Below, in pieces: positions 16,244 to 23,239 of a stretch of 26,755 bases of DNA; positions within the stretch are counted from its first letter, which is position 1; every line of letters begins with the position of its first letter. Below the pieces are notes generated by a model that saw only the letters and a list, made by a program, of their open reading frames with translations, was not told the DNA's origin and searched no databases. The translations under genes were made by a program, and so were the position numbers. Source of the DNA: a bacterium (lineage in GTDB: Bacteria; Desulfobacterota; JAPLJL01); assembly GCA_028713675.1 (NCBI GenBank), contig JAQTNV010000047.1, forward strand, positions 1 to 26,755, read 5' to 3'.

Positions 16244-17233
16244 ATGGCAATAAAATTCCGCCCAGCCATGAAAATAATTGATTTTCACTGCCATCTTTAT
16301 GATTCATCGGATTACGAAACATACAGAAACTGGATGCTCCGGGCGATGATTAACCCCAATTTCTGGCTGACCTCGCCTTCCGCCGACGGGGACACGCTCA
16401 AATCGATAATGGAAGAGACCGGGGTTGATTACTGCGTGAATCTTCCCGTAGCCACGCATACGAAAGGGCTTTCCATCGATCAAAGGGTCAAGTCCAAGAA
16501 CGATTATGCCCTGGAATTAAACCAGACCACCGGATTAATATCCTTGGCGGCACTACATCCCGAGCAGGATAAAGTCGAGGACCATATCAAATCACTGCGC
16601 GATCAAGGTTTTACCGGGGTTAAGCTTCATCCCTATTTCCAAAAGTTCGATCCGAGCGCGGATAAATTAAAAAACGTATATCAGGCGCTGGCCCGGAATG
16701 GCTTATTCGTTTTGATCGACAACTTCGGGTGGCGCAATATTCCGGCAGAATATCAGACAACCCCCCAAATACAGGCTCGGATCCTCATGGATTTTCCCGA
16801 CCTGGTTGTGATCTCGCCTCACTTGGGGGGATTGCCATGGTACGGAAAAGAAGCTGTTTTTCAATATTTGGTCGAACCGAAATACAAAAATTTATATCTC
16901 GATACGAGCAATGCTTATATTCGCGCACGGACGAAAGACTGGGAAGCCATTGAATATATTTTTAATCTCCAAATACAGATTGATGACAAACAATGCGGGA
17001 CAGATATTCATAAAGAAAAAATGGATTTATTCTGCCGGCGCTTCATCATACCGGACTCCGTTATGCTGGAGATAATCCATAAGATCGGACCGGAGAAAAT
17101 AGTATTCGGCACGGACTGGCCGGCATTTTTTCATGACCGGGAAGTAAACCGGATTAAAAGACTCGGTTTAAAACCTGAGGAAGAGGATTTAATTTTTTAT
17201 CAAAACGCCGCCCGACTTCTGAAATTGACCTAA
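16244..17233 (+). CDS. Amidohydrolase-superfamily (COG2159-type, TIM-barrel) metal hydrolase
   Basis: The product has 329 residues from ATG 16244; ATG 16268 gives the more typical MKIIDFHCHLY start and may be the true one, and neither has a clear ribosome-binding site. Metal-site motifs are in order: H15-x-H17 (DFHCHLY), VKLHP (K127-H129), ISPHLGG (H193) and the terminal FGTDWP with D291. This is the pattern of the Amidohydro_2 family, whose known members are decarboxylases or hydrolases of small carboxylic substrates. The substrate is unknown. It is a single gene between two copies of a 163-bp repeat. It is less GC-rich than the kinase gene before it, and it has more A/T-ending codons, which hints at separate origin. 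Confidence 0.85.
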   Translation: MAIKFRPAMKIIDFHCHLYDSSDYETYRNWMLRAMINPNFWLTSPSADGDTLKSIMEETGVDYCVNLPVATHTKGLSIDQRVKSKNDYALELNQTTGLISLAALHPEQDKVEDHIKSLRDQGFTGVKLHPYFQKFDPSADKLKNVYQALARNGLFVLIDNFGWRNIPAEYQTTPQIQARILMDFPDLVVISPHLGGLPWYGKEAVFQYLVEPKYKNLYLDTSNAYIRARTKDWEAIEYIFNLQIQIDDKQCGTDIHKEKMDLFCRRFIIPDSVMLEIIHKIGPEKIVFGTDWPAFFHDREVNRIKRLGLKPEEEDLIFYQNAARLLKLT

Positions 17234-17346
17234 TTAGGGTTTTTCCTCCCCCTTCTCCGTCACTCCGGCGGATGTATCCGACGTAGCCTTGGCGTAATCG
17301 GACCTGCCCTCCGACCTGCCCTTCCGAAGCCTGTGGCGTAGGAGGG
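17234..17346. repeat. Dispersed palindromic repeat units in the gap after the amidohydrolase
   Basis: It holds GTCACTCCGGCGG, then ATCCGACGTAGCCTTGGCG with TAATCGGACC, and CCTGCCCTCCGACC and CCCTTCCGAAGCC words. The same units occur in 11285-11375 and 15968-15980. No gene is seen. The 163-bp direct repeat follows directly. Confidence 0.65.
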
Positions 17347-17509
17347 AGCCTATGGCGTAGGGGCGGCTCTCCCTGGCCGGTTTTGCCCGGCTCGGGCAGG
17401 CCGCGGCCGCCCGCACAGGGAGCCAATGGAATGGCTCCCCTACGTTTTAAGATGTTTTCGTAGGGGCGGCATTCAATTGCCGCCCAAAGATGGAGCCGGA
17501 ATCCAGTTC
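17347..17509. repeat. 163-bp direct repeat, right copy
   Basis: It matches 15981-16143 with three substitutions. It lies between the amidohydrolase and the YdjM-like gene and contains the same two hairpins. The open frame across its minus strand (starting MAPCAGGRG) appears in both copies and is not a gene. Confidence 0.92.
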
Positions 17510-17534
17510 TTTAGGTATTTTCACACCTTTTTCC

Positions 17535-18065
17535 TTAATCTTTTCGCTTTCCCCCGAACCAATTTTTAAATACTCCAACTACTTTCTGATCTAAAGCTGT
17601 AGAGAAAAACTCAACCGGGGTTCTATCCATTCTTACCGCAATATAAACCGTAGCGATTAAAGACAGAATCGTGACAACCGTATTCTGCCAAGAGGCCAGA
17701 TTCCACTGGAAAGAAAGAAGCCATTCTTTCTGACTGAGAGGCCAGAGGTAATAAAGGGGCCATACTGGTCCCGATCCCAGCAGATCGCACAGGAGATGCA
17801 AGTGAAATAAAGCCCCCGCCAGCAGTGCCGTGGCTATTCGCCGGGTGGAAAAGGCAAATGCCAGCCCCATTACAAGAAAACCGGCGAGAAAATTATGGAA
17901 AATAACGTGATGGTATTGGATGTAGTATTTAAGTCCGAAAAATATTCCCAGCCCATCCAGGTCCGGAATAATTCCGGCTAGTACCGCGATCCCCCTCTCC
18001 CGGCGGTTCAATCTGACTAGGTTGGCTCCGATCCAGGAAAGTAGGCCATGGGTAATTGGCGCCAT
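17535..18065 (-). CDS. YdjM/YbcI-like membrane-bound metal-dependent hydrolase (DUF457)
   Basis: The product has 176 residues with several membrane segments (about 25-47, 58-85, 100-125 and 125-150). The polar residues that define this family sit at their edges: H6 (PITHGLLSW), D35/D37 (IIPDLDGLG), the HHVIFHN cluster (H52, H53, H57) and FHLHLLCDLLG (H88, H90, D94). The family (PF04307; YdjM in E. coli is LexA-regulated) is annotated as an inner-membrane metal-dependent hydrolase related to phospholipase C-like folds, but its substrate is not known. The N-terminus fits family members well, although no good ribosome-binding site precedes it. It stands alone on the minus strand. Confidence 0.87.
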   Translation of the reverse strand: MAPITHGLLSWIGANLVRLNRRERGIAVLAGIIPDLDGLGIFFGLKYYIQYHHVIFHNFLAGFLVMGLAFAFSTRRIATALLAGALFHLHLLCDLLGSGPVWPLYYLWPLSQKEWLLSFQWNLASWQNTVVTILSLIATVYIAVRMDRTPVEFFSTALDQKVVGVFKNWFGGKRKD

Positions 18066-18152
18066 GGAGAAATTTTATCACACGGCTTATTTGACCTATT
18101 AAGCAAAAAGATATTTCTCTTCAGCCGGTTCTTACTATAGTGGGGTATGGAA

Positions 18153-18174
18153 ATCCCCCGGGAAAAGTCCGGTT
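18153..18174. repeat. 22-bp repeat left of the OLD nuclease gene
   Basis: ATCCCCCGGGAAAAG followed by TCCGGTT recurs at 20365-20386 with one change (T to C). Both copies form a small CCGGG-AAAAG-CCGG hairpin. Both lie next to a TATAGTGG word, which is upstream here and downstream in the other copy. The pair brackets the OLD gene. Confidence 0.5.
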
Positions 18175-18311
18175 TCGGGCCTCGCAGGGAGATTTTATTA
18201 GCTTGACGGAGGACCGGCAAAAGGATAAATAAAAGGAAAATGATTATTATCGATTCGATCCAATTCGAGCGCGGGTTATTGGAAATTTTCCCCTAAGCAA
18301 AGGTGGGCATA

Positions 18312-20069
18312 ATGAAAATCAAGAGTTTGAGGCTTGAGCGGTTCCGTCAGTTCGCCGACACAACCTTCGAATTCGGTGACACCAACCTTCTCGTCGGGCC
18401 GAACAACTGCGGCAAGACGAGTATTCTCCATGCCATCAGGGCTTTTTTTCTGCTCATGAACGGGCATGTCCTTTTCGGCGGTGATCCACCGAAAGCGGCA
18501 TACCACAAACGCTACCTCACAAAAGCAGAGGAGGTTGCCCCCGCTCCCGACCTTAGAGAGCTCTGGTACAAACAGCTATCAGGCAAACCACTCAAGATTT
18601 CTATCGCGTTCGAAGATGACGTAACCTTCTCAGTTATTCTGCGCCAGCAGTTCGGGCAGATTCACGTTTCCGCCGATGATCTCCCTGTGAGTCTAACTGC
18701 CAAAGATGCCATCAAGTATTTGGGAACAACGGTCGCGTTCATCCCTGGTCTTGTTGGGGTTCTCGTGGAAGAACCGTTCGCTACGGCAGCACGTCGGAAT
18801 GCCCTCGCTAACCAAGGACGGTACAGCGAAATCTTCCGAAGTAGCCTCCTGCAGCTTAGAGAGAAGGACATCAACGCGGTGTCCAAAATCAACGAATGGC
18901 TGAACAAACTTTTCGGAGTAGAGGTAAGTGGCATCTCGTTCGATATAGATAAGGACGAGTTCGTAACCATCCGGTACAAGCAAGCCGAGGTCAGCTATGA
19001 TGTCGTTTCGTCAGGATCCGGGCTCCAGCAGATTATTCAGGTACTGACCTACCTCTATTTAACCAAGCCGAGGATTCTCCTCATCGATGAACCTGACGCT
19101 CATCTACATAGCAAGCTCCAGGCCAGCCTCGGCGAGCTATTTCGGAAGGTTGCTGATGACTTGAAAGCCCAACTGTTCGTTAGCACACACTCTCTGGATC
19201 TAATCGACACTTTCGCAACTGAGCAAGTGATTGTTGTAGACGCTGGCAAGAAAACCGTTAAGTCAATCGGCAGCAACGCAGACTTGGTTGGCGCTTTGGT
19301 AGGGGCTGGAATCGTCGAAGTGTCATCCCTTTCGCGTATTCTGGCGTCGAAGTGCTTGGTGGTAATCGAGGATGAGGATAAGACGATTTATAAGGCAATC
19401 GACAAGGCACTCGGTGGGCTACTCTTCTCATCGAAGAGCGCGTGCTACGTTCTATCAGCCAAGGGCGTCAGCAACTTTCCAGCGGTAGCCGAGTTGGGAA
19501 AGGTTTTGTCGAGCTTGTCCGGATCACAATTTAAGATCGTGTTTATCCAGGACCGCGACGGCATGCCCGATTTTATCGTTGACCGGTTCAATAAATCCCA
19601 AAAGGCTGATGGTGTTACCGCCCGTCTCCTTGGGCGGCACGAGATAGAGAGCTACTTAATCGAGCCAAAACTCATTGAGGCTACCGCGAAGCGAATCGGA
19701 CGAAAGGTCACCGCCGAGAACGCGGAAGATGCTATTCTAAAAGCTGCGGAAAGACAAAAAGCCAATGCTCGAAGAGTGTGCTTAAATACCGCACACAACA
19801 TCAATAGGCACCTCGATCCATCCAATAAGTGGAAGAATGATGCAGACCTTGAAGTAAAAACCTACGAGTGGTTTGACGCTCTTAACCTAACTTCCGTGGA
19901 TGTTGTGCGCGTCGTATTCCCTGGAAAGGAGTTGCTTAAGGAAACCTTGATGATTTTGAATACTAAGGGAAGGAAGGAAATTACAAGAAGCCAGTTGGTA
20001 ACGGCTCTTGACCAGAGCTTCGTAGCCGAAGAAATAAAAAATCTTTTTTCCAATGCCGCAGATGGCTGA
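18312..20069 (+). CDS. OLD-family nuclease: ABC/SMC-type ATPase with TOPRIM domain
   Basis: The protein has 585 residues. The ATPase domain has Walker A GPNNCGKTS (29-37), an ABC-like signature SSGSGLQQ (about 231-238), Walker B ILLIDEPDAHLH (255-266) and a switch His in FVSTHSLDLI. The C-terminal half carries a TOPRIM nuclease with VVIEDEDKT (E353) and QDRDG (D414, D416), then RHEIESYLIEP, typical of OLD-type proteins. OLD nucleases cut DNA and act in phage exclusion (P2 Old) or in two-gene defence systems (Gabija GajA). No UvrD-like GajB, reverse transcriptase or other partner is adjacent, so this looks like a stand-alone class 1 OLD protein. ATG 18312 has AAAGGTGG upstream; the GTG at 18303 is less likely. 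Codon use is less GC-biased than in backbone genes. Confidence 0.9.
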   Translation: MKIKSLRLERFRQFADTTFEFGDTNLLVGPNNCGKTSILHAIRAFFLLMNGHVLFGGDPPKAAYHKRYLTKAEEVAPAPDLRELWYKQLSGKPLKISIAFEDDVTFSVILRQQFGQIHVSADDLPVSLTAKDAIKYLGTTVAFIPGLVGVLVEEPFATAARRNALANQGRYSEIFRSSLLQLREKDINAVSKINEWLNKLFGVEVSGISFDIDKDEFVTIRYKQAEVSYDVVSSGSGLQQIIQVLTYLYLTKPRILLIDEPDAHLHSKLQASLGELFRKVADDLKAQLFVSTHSLDLIDTFATEQVIVVDAGKKTVKSIGSNADLVGALVGAGIVEVSSLSRILASKCLVVIEDEDKTIYKAIDKALGGLLFSSKSACYVLSAKGVSNFPAVAELGKVLSSLSGSQFKIVFIQDRDGMPDFIVDRFNKSQKADGVTARLLGRHEIESYLIEPKLIEATAKRIGRKVTAENAEDAILKAAERQKANARRVCLNTAHNINRHLDPSNKWKNDADLEVKTYEWFDALNLTSVDVVRVVFPGKELLKETLMILNTKGRKEITRSQLVTALDQSFVAEEIKNLFSNAADG

Positions 20070-20364
20070 GACGAACACAGCATGTCTGGAAATGTGCGTC
20101 GAGCACCCGGCTGCTAAACGCCGGCTATTAGACCCACCCGCTTGTCCTTTAATCCGCCCAGAGATAATTAATGGTTATTCATGGGTGGGACTTTGGGTAG
20201 ACTTGGCTCTTAATATCATCAAAGTCAGACCGCTTAATCCTCCGACCGGCCCCCCAGCCAACAGATCGGCCGCTTTGTCCATTCATCTGGTTTTAACGTA
20301 GCGGGACGGGGCGGGTTCCCCTTCCGCCGATTCTGACCAGCCTTATCTCCCTGCCCTCCGGGAG

Positions 20365-20386
20365 ATCCCCCGGGAAAAGCCCGGTT
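20365..20386. repeat. 22-bp repeat right of the OLD nuclease gene
   Basis: ATCCCCCGGGAAAAG followed by CCCGGTT matches 18153-18174 at 21 of 22 positions. Here the CCGGG-AAAAG-CCCGG hairpin is perfect. Confidence 0.5.
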
Positions 20387-20514
20387 GCAGGCTTTATAGT
20401 GGCAATCAGAAGTATGGCAGAACCCAGCATGCTTTTTCGGAATGAATGTTTGGAGCCAAAAAATACAACGTGCTATTTTCTCACTTGGAGAGTAAAATAA
20501 TAATCAAGCTATAG

Positions 20515-20667
20515 GAATTAGGAAAAAATGATCGTTTCTTCGCGGTTGCTATCCAAGTTGCGGCTCGGGCTGCCAGGAATGGGCATACAAAATTCAAATT
20601 TTCGGATATTCTAGCTAGACCCTTTAATTGCGACGGGAATTTTTTAACCACAACATATAGTAGCTAA
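20515..20667 (+). pseudogene. Possible remnant of a protein C-terminus, start lost
   Basis: About 50 codons are open after an in-frame TAG at 20512-20514 and end at TAA 20665-20667, with no ATG, GTG or TTG start. The translation contains an amphipathic, protein-like helix (FFAVAIQVAARAARNGHTKF) followed by KFSDILARPFN. I do not recognise the family. It could be the tail of a decayed gene of the island, or a chance frame. Confidence 0.22.
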
Positions 20668-20714
20668 ATAGTTATTTTTTTATTTTTAAATAGTTTCCCC
20701 ACTTGAATTTATAG

Positions 20715-20728
20715 TATCATTTATGATA
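20715..20728. promoter_or_regulatory. Palindromic operator candidate upstream of the TAC operon
   Basis: TATCAT-TT-ATGATA is a perfect inverted repeat with 6-base arms, 21 bases before the toxin start, and it overlaps a TATGAT word that could be a -10 box. Antitoxins of this type bind short palindromes at their own promoters, so autoregulation here is plausible. A TTGAAT at 20703-20708 is too close to serve as its -35 box. Confidence 0.4.
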
Positions 20729-20749
20729 TCACAATAACCAAGATAGAAA

Positions 20750-21055
20750 GTGCGTGCAGAAAAAATATTAGCCGAGTGGGAAAGATATATACCTCCTGAA
20801 GTCCCACGAAGCGACGTGGAAATCGTTATTAATTCCTGTTTCGAAGGAATGATATTTGAAGGTGGTTCCCATATTAAAATTTCCGATCCCATATTTAATA
20901 AGGCTGAATTCAAAGCGGCTAAACTTAGTCTTCCAGATGGAAATGTCCATATCCCAACGAGAAAGGGAAGATGGGTAAAAAAAGAATATATTATAAGAAT
21001 ATTAAGACTCATAGATATGAAAAAGGATTGTTTAGCAAAGGAGATAAAATCATGA
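20750..21055 (+). CDS. hicA: HicA-like mRNA interferase toxin of a toxin-antitoxin-chaperone operon
   Basis: The product has 101 residues. The HicA double-stranded-RNA-binding-like core is seen as FEGGSHIKISDP with the catalytic-type His at position 41, followed by a strand LPDGNVHIPTRKGRWVKKEYI and a final helix (IRILRLIDMKK). HicA toxins cut mRNA and stop translation until bound by HicB. The spacing of GSH to the basic HIPTRKGRWVKK block is as in HicA, with about 30 extra N-terminal residues and a slightly longer loop. The only usable start is the GTG at 20750, because a TAG precedes it in frame; its ribosome-binding site is weak, which would keep toxin output low. It overlaps the antitoxin gene by 4 bases (ATGA). 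It is AT-rich compared with the backbone. Confidence 0.78.
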   Translation: MRAEKILAEWERYIPPEVPRSDVEIVINSCFEGMIFEGGSHIKISDPIFNKAEFKAAKLSLPDGNVHIPTRKGRWVKKEYIIRILRLIDMKKDCLAKEIKS

Positions 21056-21612
21056 AAAAAGGTGAAGATTTTAAATATTTTTTAGCTCTGGAATATCCAG
21101 TTACCATTGAACCAATTCTTCCGGAAAATGGGGGAGGGTTCATGGCTTACTATGAGCAGTTTGGAAAAGCAATGGTTGGAGATGGCGATACAAAAGAAGA
21201 GGCATTAAGCAATTTGGAAGCTCTTAAAAAGAGAATTTTTAAAGAATGGTTTGAAAAAGGAATTGAAATCCCTAAGCCCATTTTAGAGGATGATTCTTAT
21301 AGCGGAAGATTTCTCCTAAGAATTCCCAAAATTCTCCATGCACAATTAGCAATTGAAGCAAAGAAGAATTCAACTAGTTTAAATAAATATATCCTTTACC
21401 TTTTAACACAAGCTTCGACTCTTTCCGCTATCGAAACGAAACAGGATTCAATCGCATATAAAATCGATGATTGCCTGGATCATTTTAGCCAATATATACA
21501 CTCAGTAACTGCAAATTACCGTTTTTTAACTATGCCTAAAACTAAAATATATGAAAGTAAAAATCCTCAACCTTGTTTAGAAGGAGAGGAGGAATTTTCA
21601 AAGGCATCGTAA
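21052..21612 (+). CDS. hicB: HicB-like antitoxin with C-terminal extension (probable chaperone-dependent antitoxin)
   Basis: The product has 186 residues. Residues 9-76 are the HicB partial-RNase-H-like domain (YPVTIEPILPENGGGFMAYY, VGDGDTKEEALSNLEALKK, IEIPKP). Residues 84-121 are a ribbon-helix-helix-type DNA-binding segment of the HicB C-terminal family (SGRFLLRIPKILHAQLAIEA, SLNKYILYLLTQA). A tail of about 65 residues (122-186) extends beyond the usual HicB end and includes aromatic and hydrophobic patches (DHFSQYIH, ANYRFLTMPKTKIYE). In known TAC systems a C-terminal chaperone-addiction segment of the antitoxin is bound by the SecB-like partner, and this tail is the obvious candidate. 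The start has AAAGGAG at a good distance, much stronger than that of the toxin. It ends 16 bases before the SecB-like gene. Confidence 0.82.
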   Translation: MKKGEDFKYFLALEYPVTIEPILPENGGGFMAYYEQFGKAMVGDGDTKEEALSNLEALKKRIFKEWFEKGIEIPKPILEDDSYSGRFLLRIPKILHAQLAIEAKKNSTSLNKYILYLLTQASTLSAIETKQDSIAYKIDDCLDHFSQYIHSVTANYRFLTMPKTKIYESKNPQPCLEGEEEFSKAS

Positions 21613-21628
21613 GAGTCGGAGGTTTGAA

Positions 21629-22135
21629 GTGGAAAAAGAAAAAGAACAGAAAAAAGATTTACATGCAAATAAAAAATTAATGCTTCCGGAAGAATACCTT
21701 CGGCTTTTAAAGGGATTCGAAATAAAAGATATTTGTCTTACTTCAAGCACTTATTCAATTGATAAGAATAAAATTACAGAAAATAAACAAACAGATATAG
21801 ATCTTCATATTGAGATCGAAGCTTCATTTAAGTTAAGCGAAACGAAAAAAGAAGCAATTTTTTACGCAAAAAATTATTTGTTTGGAAAAATCAAAAACGA
21901 AGATCCAAAGATAATTGAGATTCGAACAACTTTCGAGCTTTTTTTCTCGTCTTCAGAAGAAATTAATAATGAATTTTTGAATATTTACAACGATGTTAGT
22001 TTGCCTTTGAATGTTGTTCCATATTTCCGGGAGTTCGTGCAAAATTTAACCCAAAGGTCAGGGGTTAGACCAATCGTACTTCCATTAATGAAATTACCGG
22101 GAAAACCAATTAAAAAAGCTGTTTCCTCGGATTAA
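21629..22135 (+). CDS. SecB-like chaperone of the toxin-antitoxin-chaperone operon
   Basis: The product has 168 residues (E. coli SecB has 155). The beta-strand core TDIDLHIEIEASFKLSETKK is followed by IIEIRTTFELFFSSSEE and then NVVPYFREFVQNLTQRSGVR-PIVLPL (128-152). The last element corresponds to SecB's conserved 'PYARE...L...G..P..L.P' region. The C-terminal tail lacks the Cys- and acidic-rich SecA-binding end of housekeeping SecB. That agrees with a dedicated solitary chaperone, as for Rv1957 in the M. tuberculosis HigBA TAC, which protects its antitoxin from aggregation and proteolysis. The GTG start at 21629 has GGAGG at 21618-21622. It is the last gene of the operon; no clear terminator follows. 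It is strongly AT-rich. The family call is by pattern, not by alignment. Confidence 0.75.
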   Translation: MEKEKEQKKDLHANKKLMLPEEYLRLLKGFEIKDICLTSSTYSIDKNKITENKQTDIDLHIEIEASFKLSETKKEAIFYAKNYLFGKIKNEDPKIIEIRTTFELFFSSSEEINNEFLNIYNDVSLPLNVVPYFREFVQNLTQRSGVRPIVLPLMKLPGKPIKKAVSSD

Positions 22136-22289
22136 AGATAGTTCGACTAACCGCAGTATTTAAAATTTAAGGGAAAAGGGAGCGGGAATTTTCCTGTTAA
22201 CAAAAACTAAACAAATTCGGGAAATTCTGGCTTTACTGGGAAGGCATAATTTTTATTATTTTGGATAAATTGGGACTTAATCCAATTTC

Positions 22290-22415
22290 TTAATCCCCGA
22301 AGATATTCAATTCTAATTCCTCGATCTTCTCCGCTATCTCCGCTTTGGTCTTCCGAGCATAAGCTTCGAATTTTATGAACTTCATTTGCCCCTCTGGGCT
22401 TCTTGTTTTAAAATC
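22290..22415 (-). pseudogene. Possible gene remnant upstream of comF
   Basis: On the minus strand the frame ending at 22290 reads, from MDFKTRSPEG, through FIKFEAYARKTKAEIAEKIEELELNIFGD, a lysine- and glutamate-rich helix that looks protein-like. The upstream part of the same frame runs into comF and repeat-like sequence. It could be a small gene of about 42 codons or the tail of a lost gene at the island's edge. There is no recognised family and no good ribosome-binding site. Apart from this, the gap 22136-22501 shows nothing I can name. Confidence 0.25.
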
Positions 22416-22501
22416 CATCGGGGTCGCAGGAACATTCGGTTTTTGATATTTGAAATTAATTCTGTGTTCTATAACCCTTGGCCCCTGGAACCCAGGAACC
22501 A

Positions 22502-23224
22502 TTGAACCCTTTATTAAAACGTTTCCTCGATTTTTTCCTCCCTCCCGTCTGTTCCCTCTGCGGACGGGTGGGAGGGGAATCAATCGAAGGGACCATTTGC
22601 TCTGTCTGCCGCCAACAGTTTACCCCCGTCAGGCATCCTCTCTGTACCATTTGCGGAAAGCCCTTCGCTGCCGGTGACAACCATCTCTGTTCCCGCTGTC
22701 TGGAAAGACAACCGGTCTACGATCTCGCCCGGGCCGGAGGCCTTTACCGAAACACCATGGTAACCGCCATCCACGGGCTTAAATACCATGAGCGGGTCCA
22801 CCTGGCGAAGGACCTGGCCATGTGGACATTAAATCACTGCGCGCAGCCTGAATTTCCCCCGCAGGCGGACATGATTATCCCGGTTCCTCTTCATCAACGC
22901 CGTCTGAAGGAACGGGGATTCAATCAATCCCAGCTGCTCGGCCGGGTCCTGGCGAAAGAATTAAATATCCCCTGCGATCCCTTTGTCCTGATCCGCACCA
23001 AGGATACCGATCCCCAGGTCGGTCTCTCGGAAATACAACGTCGGGAAAACATCCGGGACGCTTTCGCCGTCAGCCCGGGCAGGCGTTCACATATCGAAGG
23101 AAAGGCCCTGCTGGTCTTGGATGACGTGATGACCACGGGCGCGACCGTTGAGGAATGCGCCCGGACGTTGAAAAGCGCCGGGGCGGAAAAGGTTTATGTG
23201 CTGACAATGGCGAGGGTAGAATAA
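22502..23224 (+). CDS. comF: ComF-family phosphoribosyltransferase-like protein
   Basis: The product has 240 residues from TTG 22502 (AGGA five bases upstream, N-terminus NPLLKRFLDFFLPPVC as in the family). A TTG at 22478 would add eight residues. The N-terminus carries two zinc-ribbon-like Cys pairs (CSLC, CSVC, then CTICGKPF and CSRC). Next come the family motifs LKYHE and IIPVPLHQRRLKERGFNQ, and the PRPP-binding loop LLVLDDVMTTGATVEEC. ComF proteins take part in DNA uptake in naturally competent bacteria (ComFC/GntX) but are present in many non-competent ones, where their role is unclear. No competence genes are nearby. It marks the return of the GC-rich backbone after the AT-rich island. 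Confidence 0.92.
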   Translation: MNPLLKRFLDFFLPPVCSLCGRVGGESIEGTICSVCRQQFTPVRHPLCTICGKPFAAGDNHLCSRCLERQPVYDLARAGGLYRNTMVTAIHGLKYHERVHLAKDLAMWTLNHCAQPEFPPQADMIIPVPLHQRRLKERGFNQSQLLGRVLAKELNIPCDPFVLIRTKDTDPQVGLSEIQRRENIRDAFAVSPGRRSHIEGKALLVLDDVMTTGATVEECARTLKSAGAEKVYVLTMARVE

Positions 23225-23239
23225 ATAAACACCGGTAGC

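Larger units (their letters stand above)
20070..20700. other. Gap of about 680 bases between the OLD and TAC loci, with repeat and possible gene remnant
   Basis: There is no intact gene. GC content falls along the stretch, becoming AT-rich after about 20400. It contains the second 22-bp repeat (20365-20386). It also has an open frame without a start codon (20515-20667) that reads like a protein C-terminus, including FFAVAIQVAARAARNGHTKF. I see no convincing promoter or terminator in 20070-20650. Confidence 0.5.

Noticed and set aside
17234-17426. Open frame starting MAPCAGGRG on the minus strand, also present at 15866-16060
   Set aside because: Encoded by the 163-bp repeat itself and identical in both copies; not a conserved gene.
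18240-18296. 18-codon frame (MIIIDSIQFERGLLEIFP) just before the OLD gene, considered as a leader peptide
   Set aside because: Too short to judge, no attenuator hairpin follows, and no residue pattern indicates a regulatory peptide.
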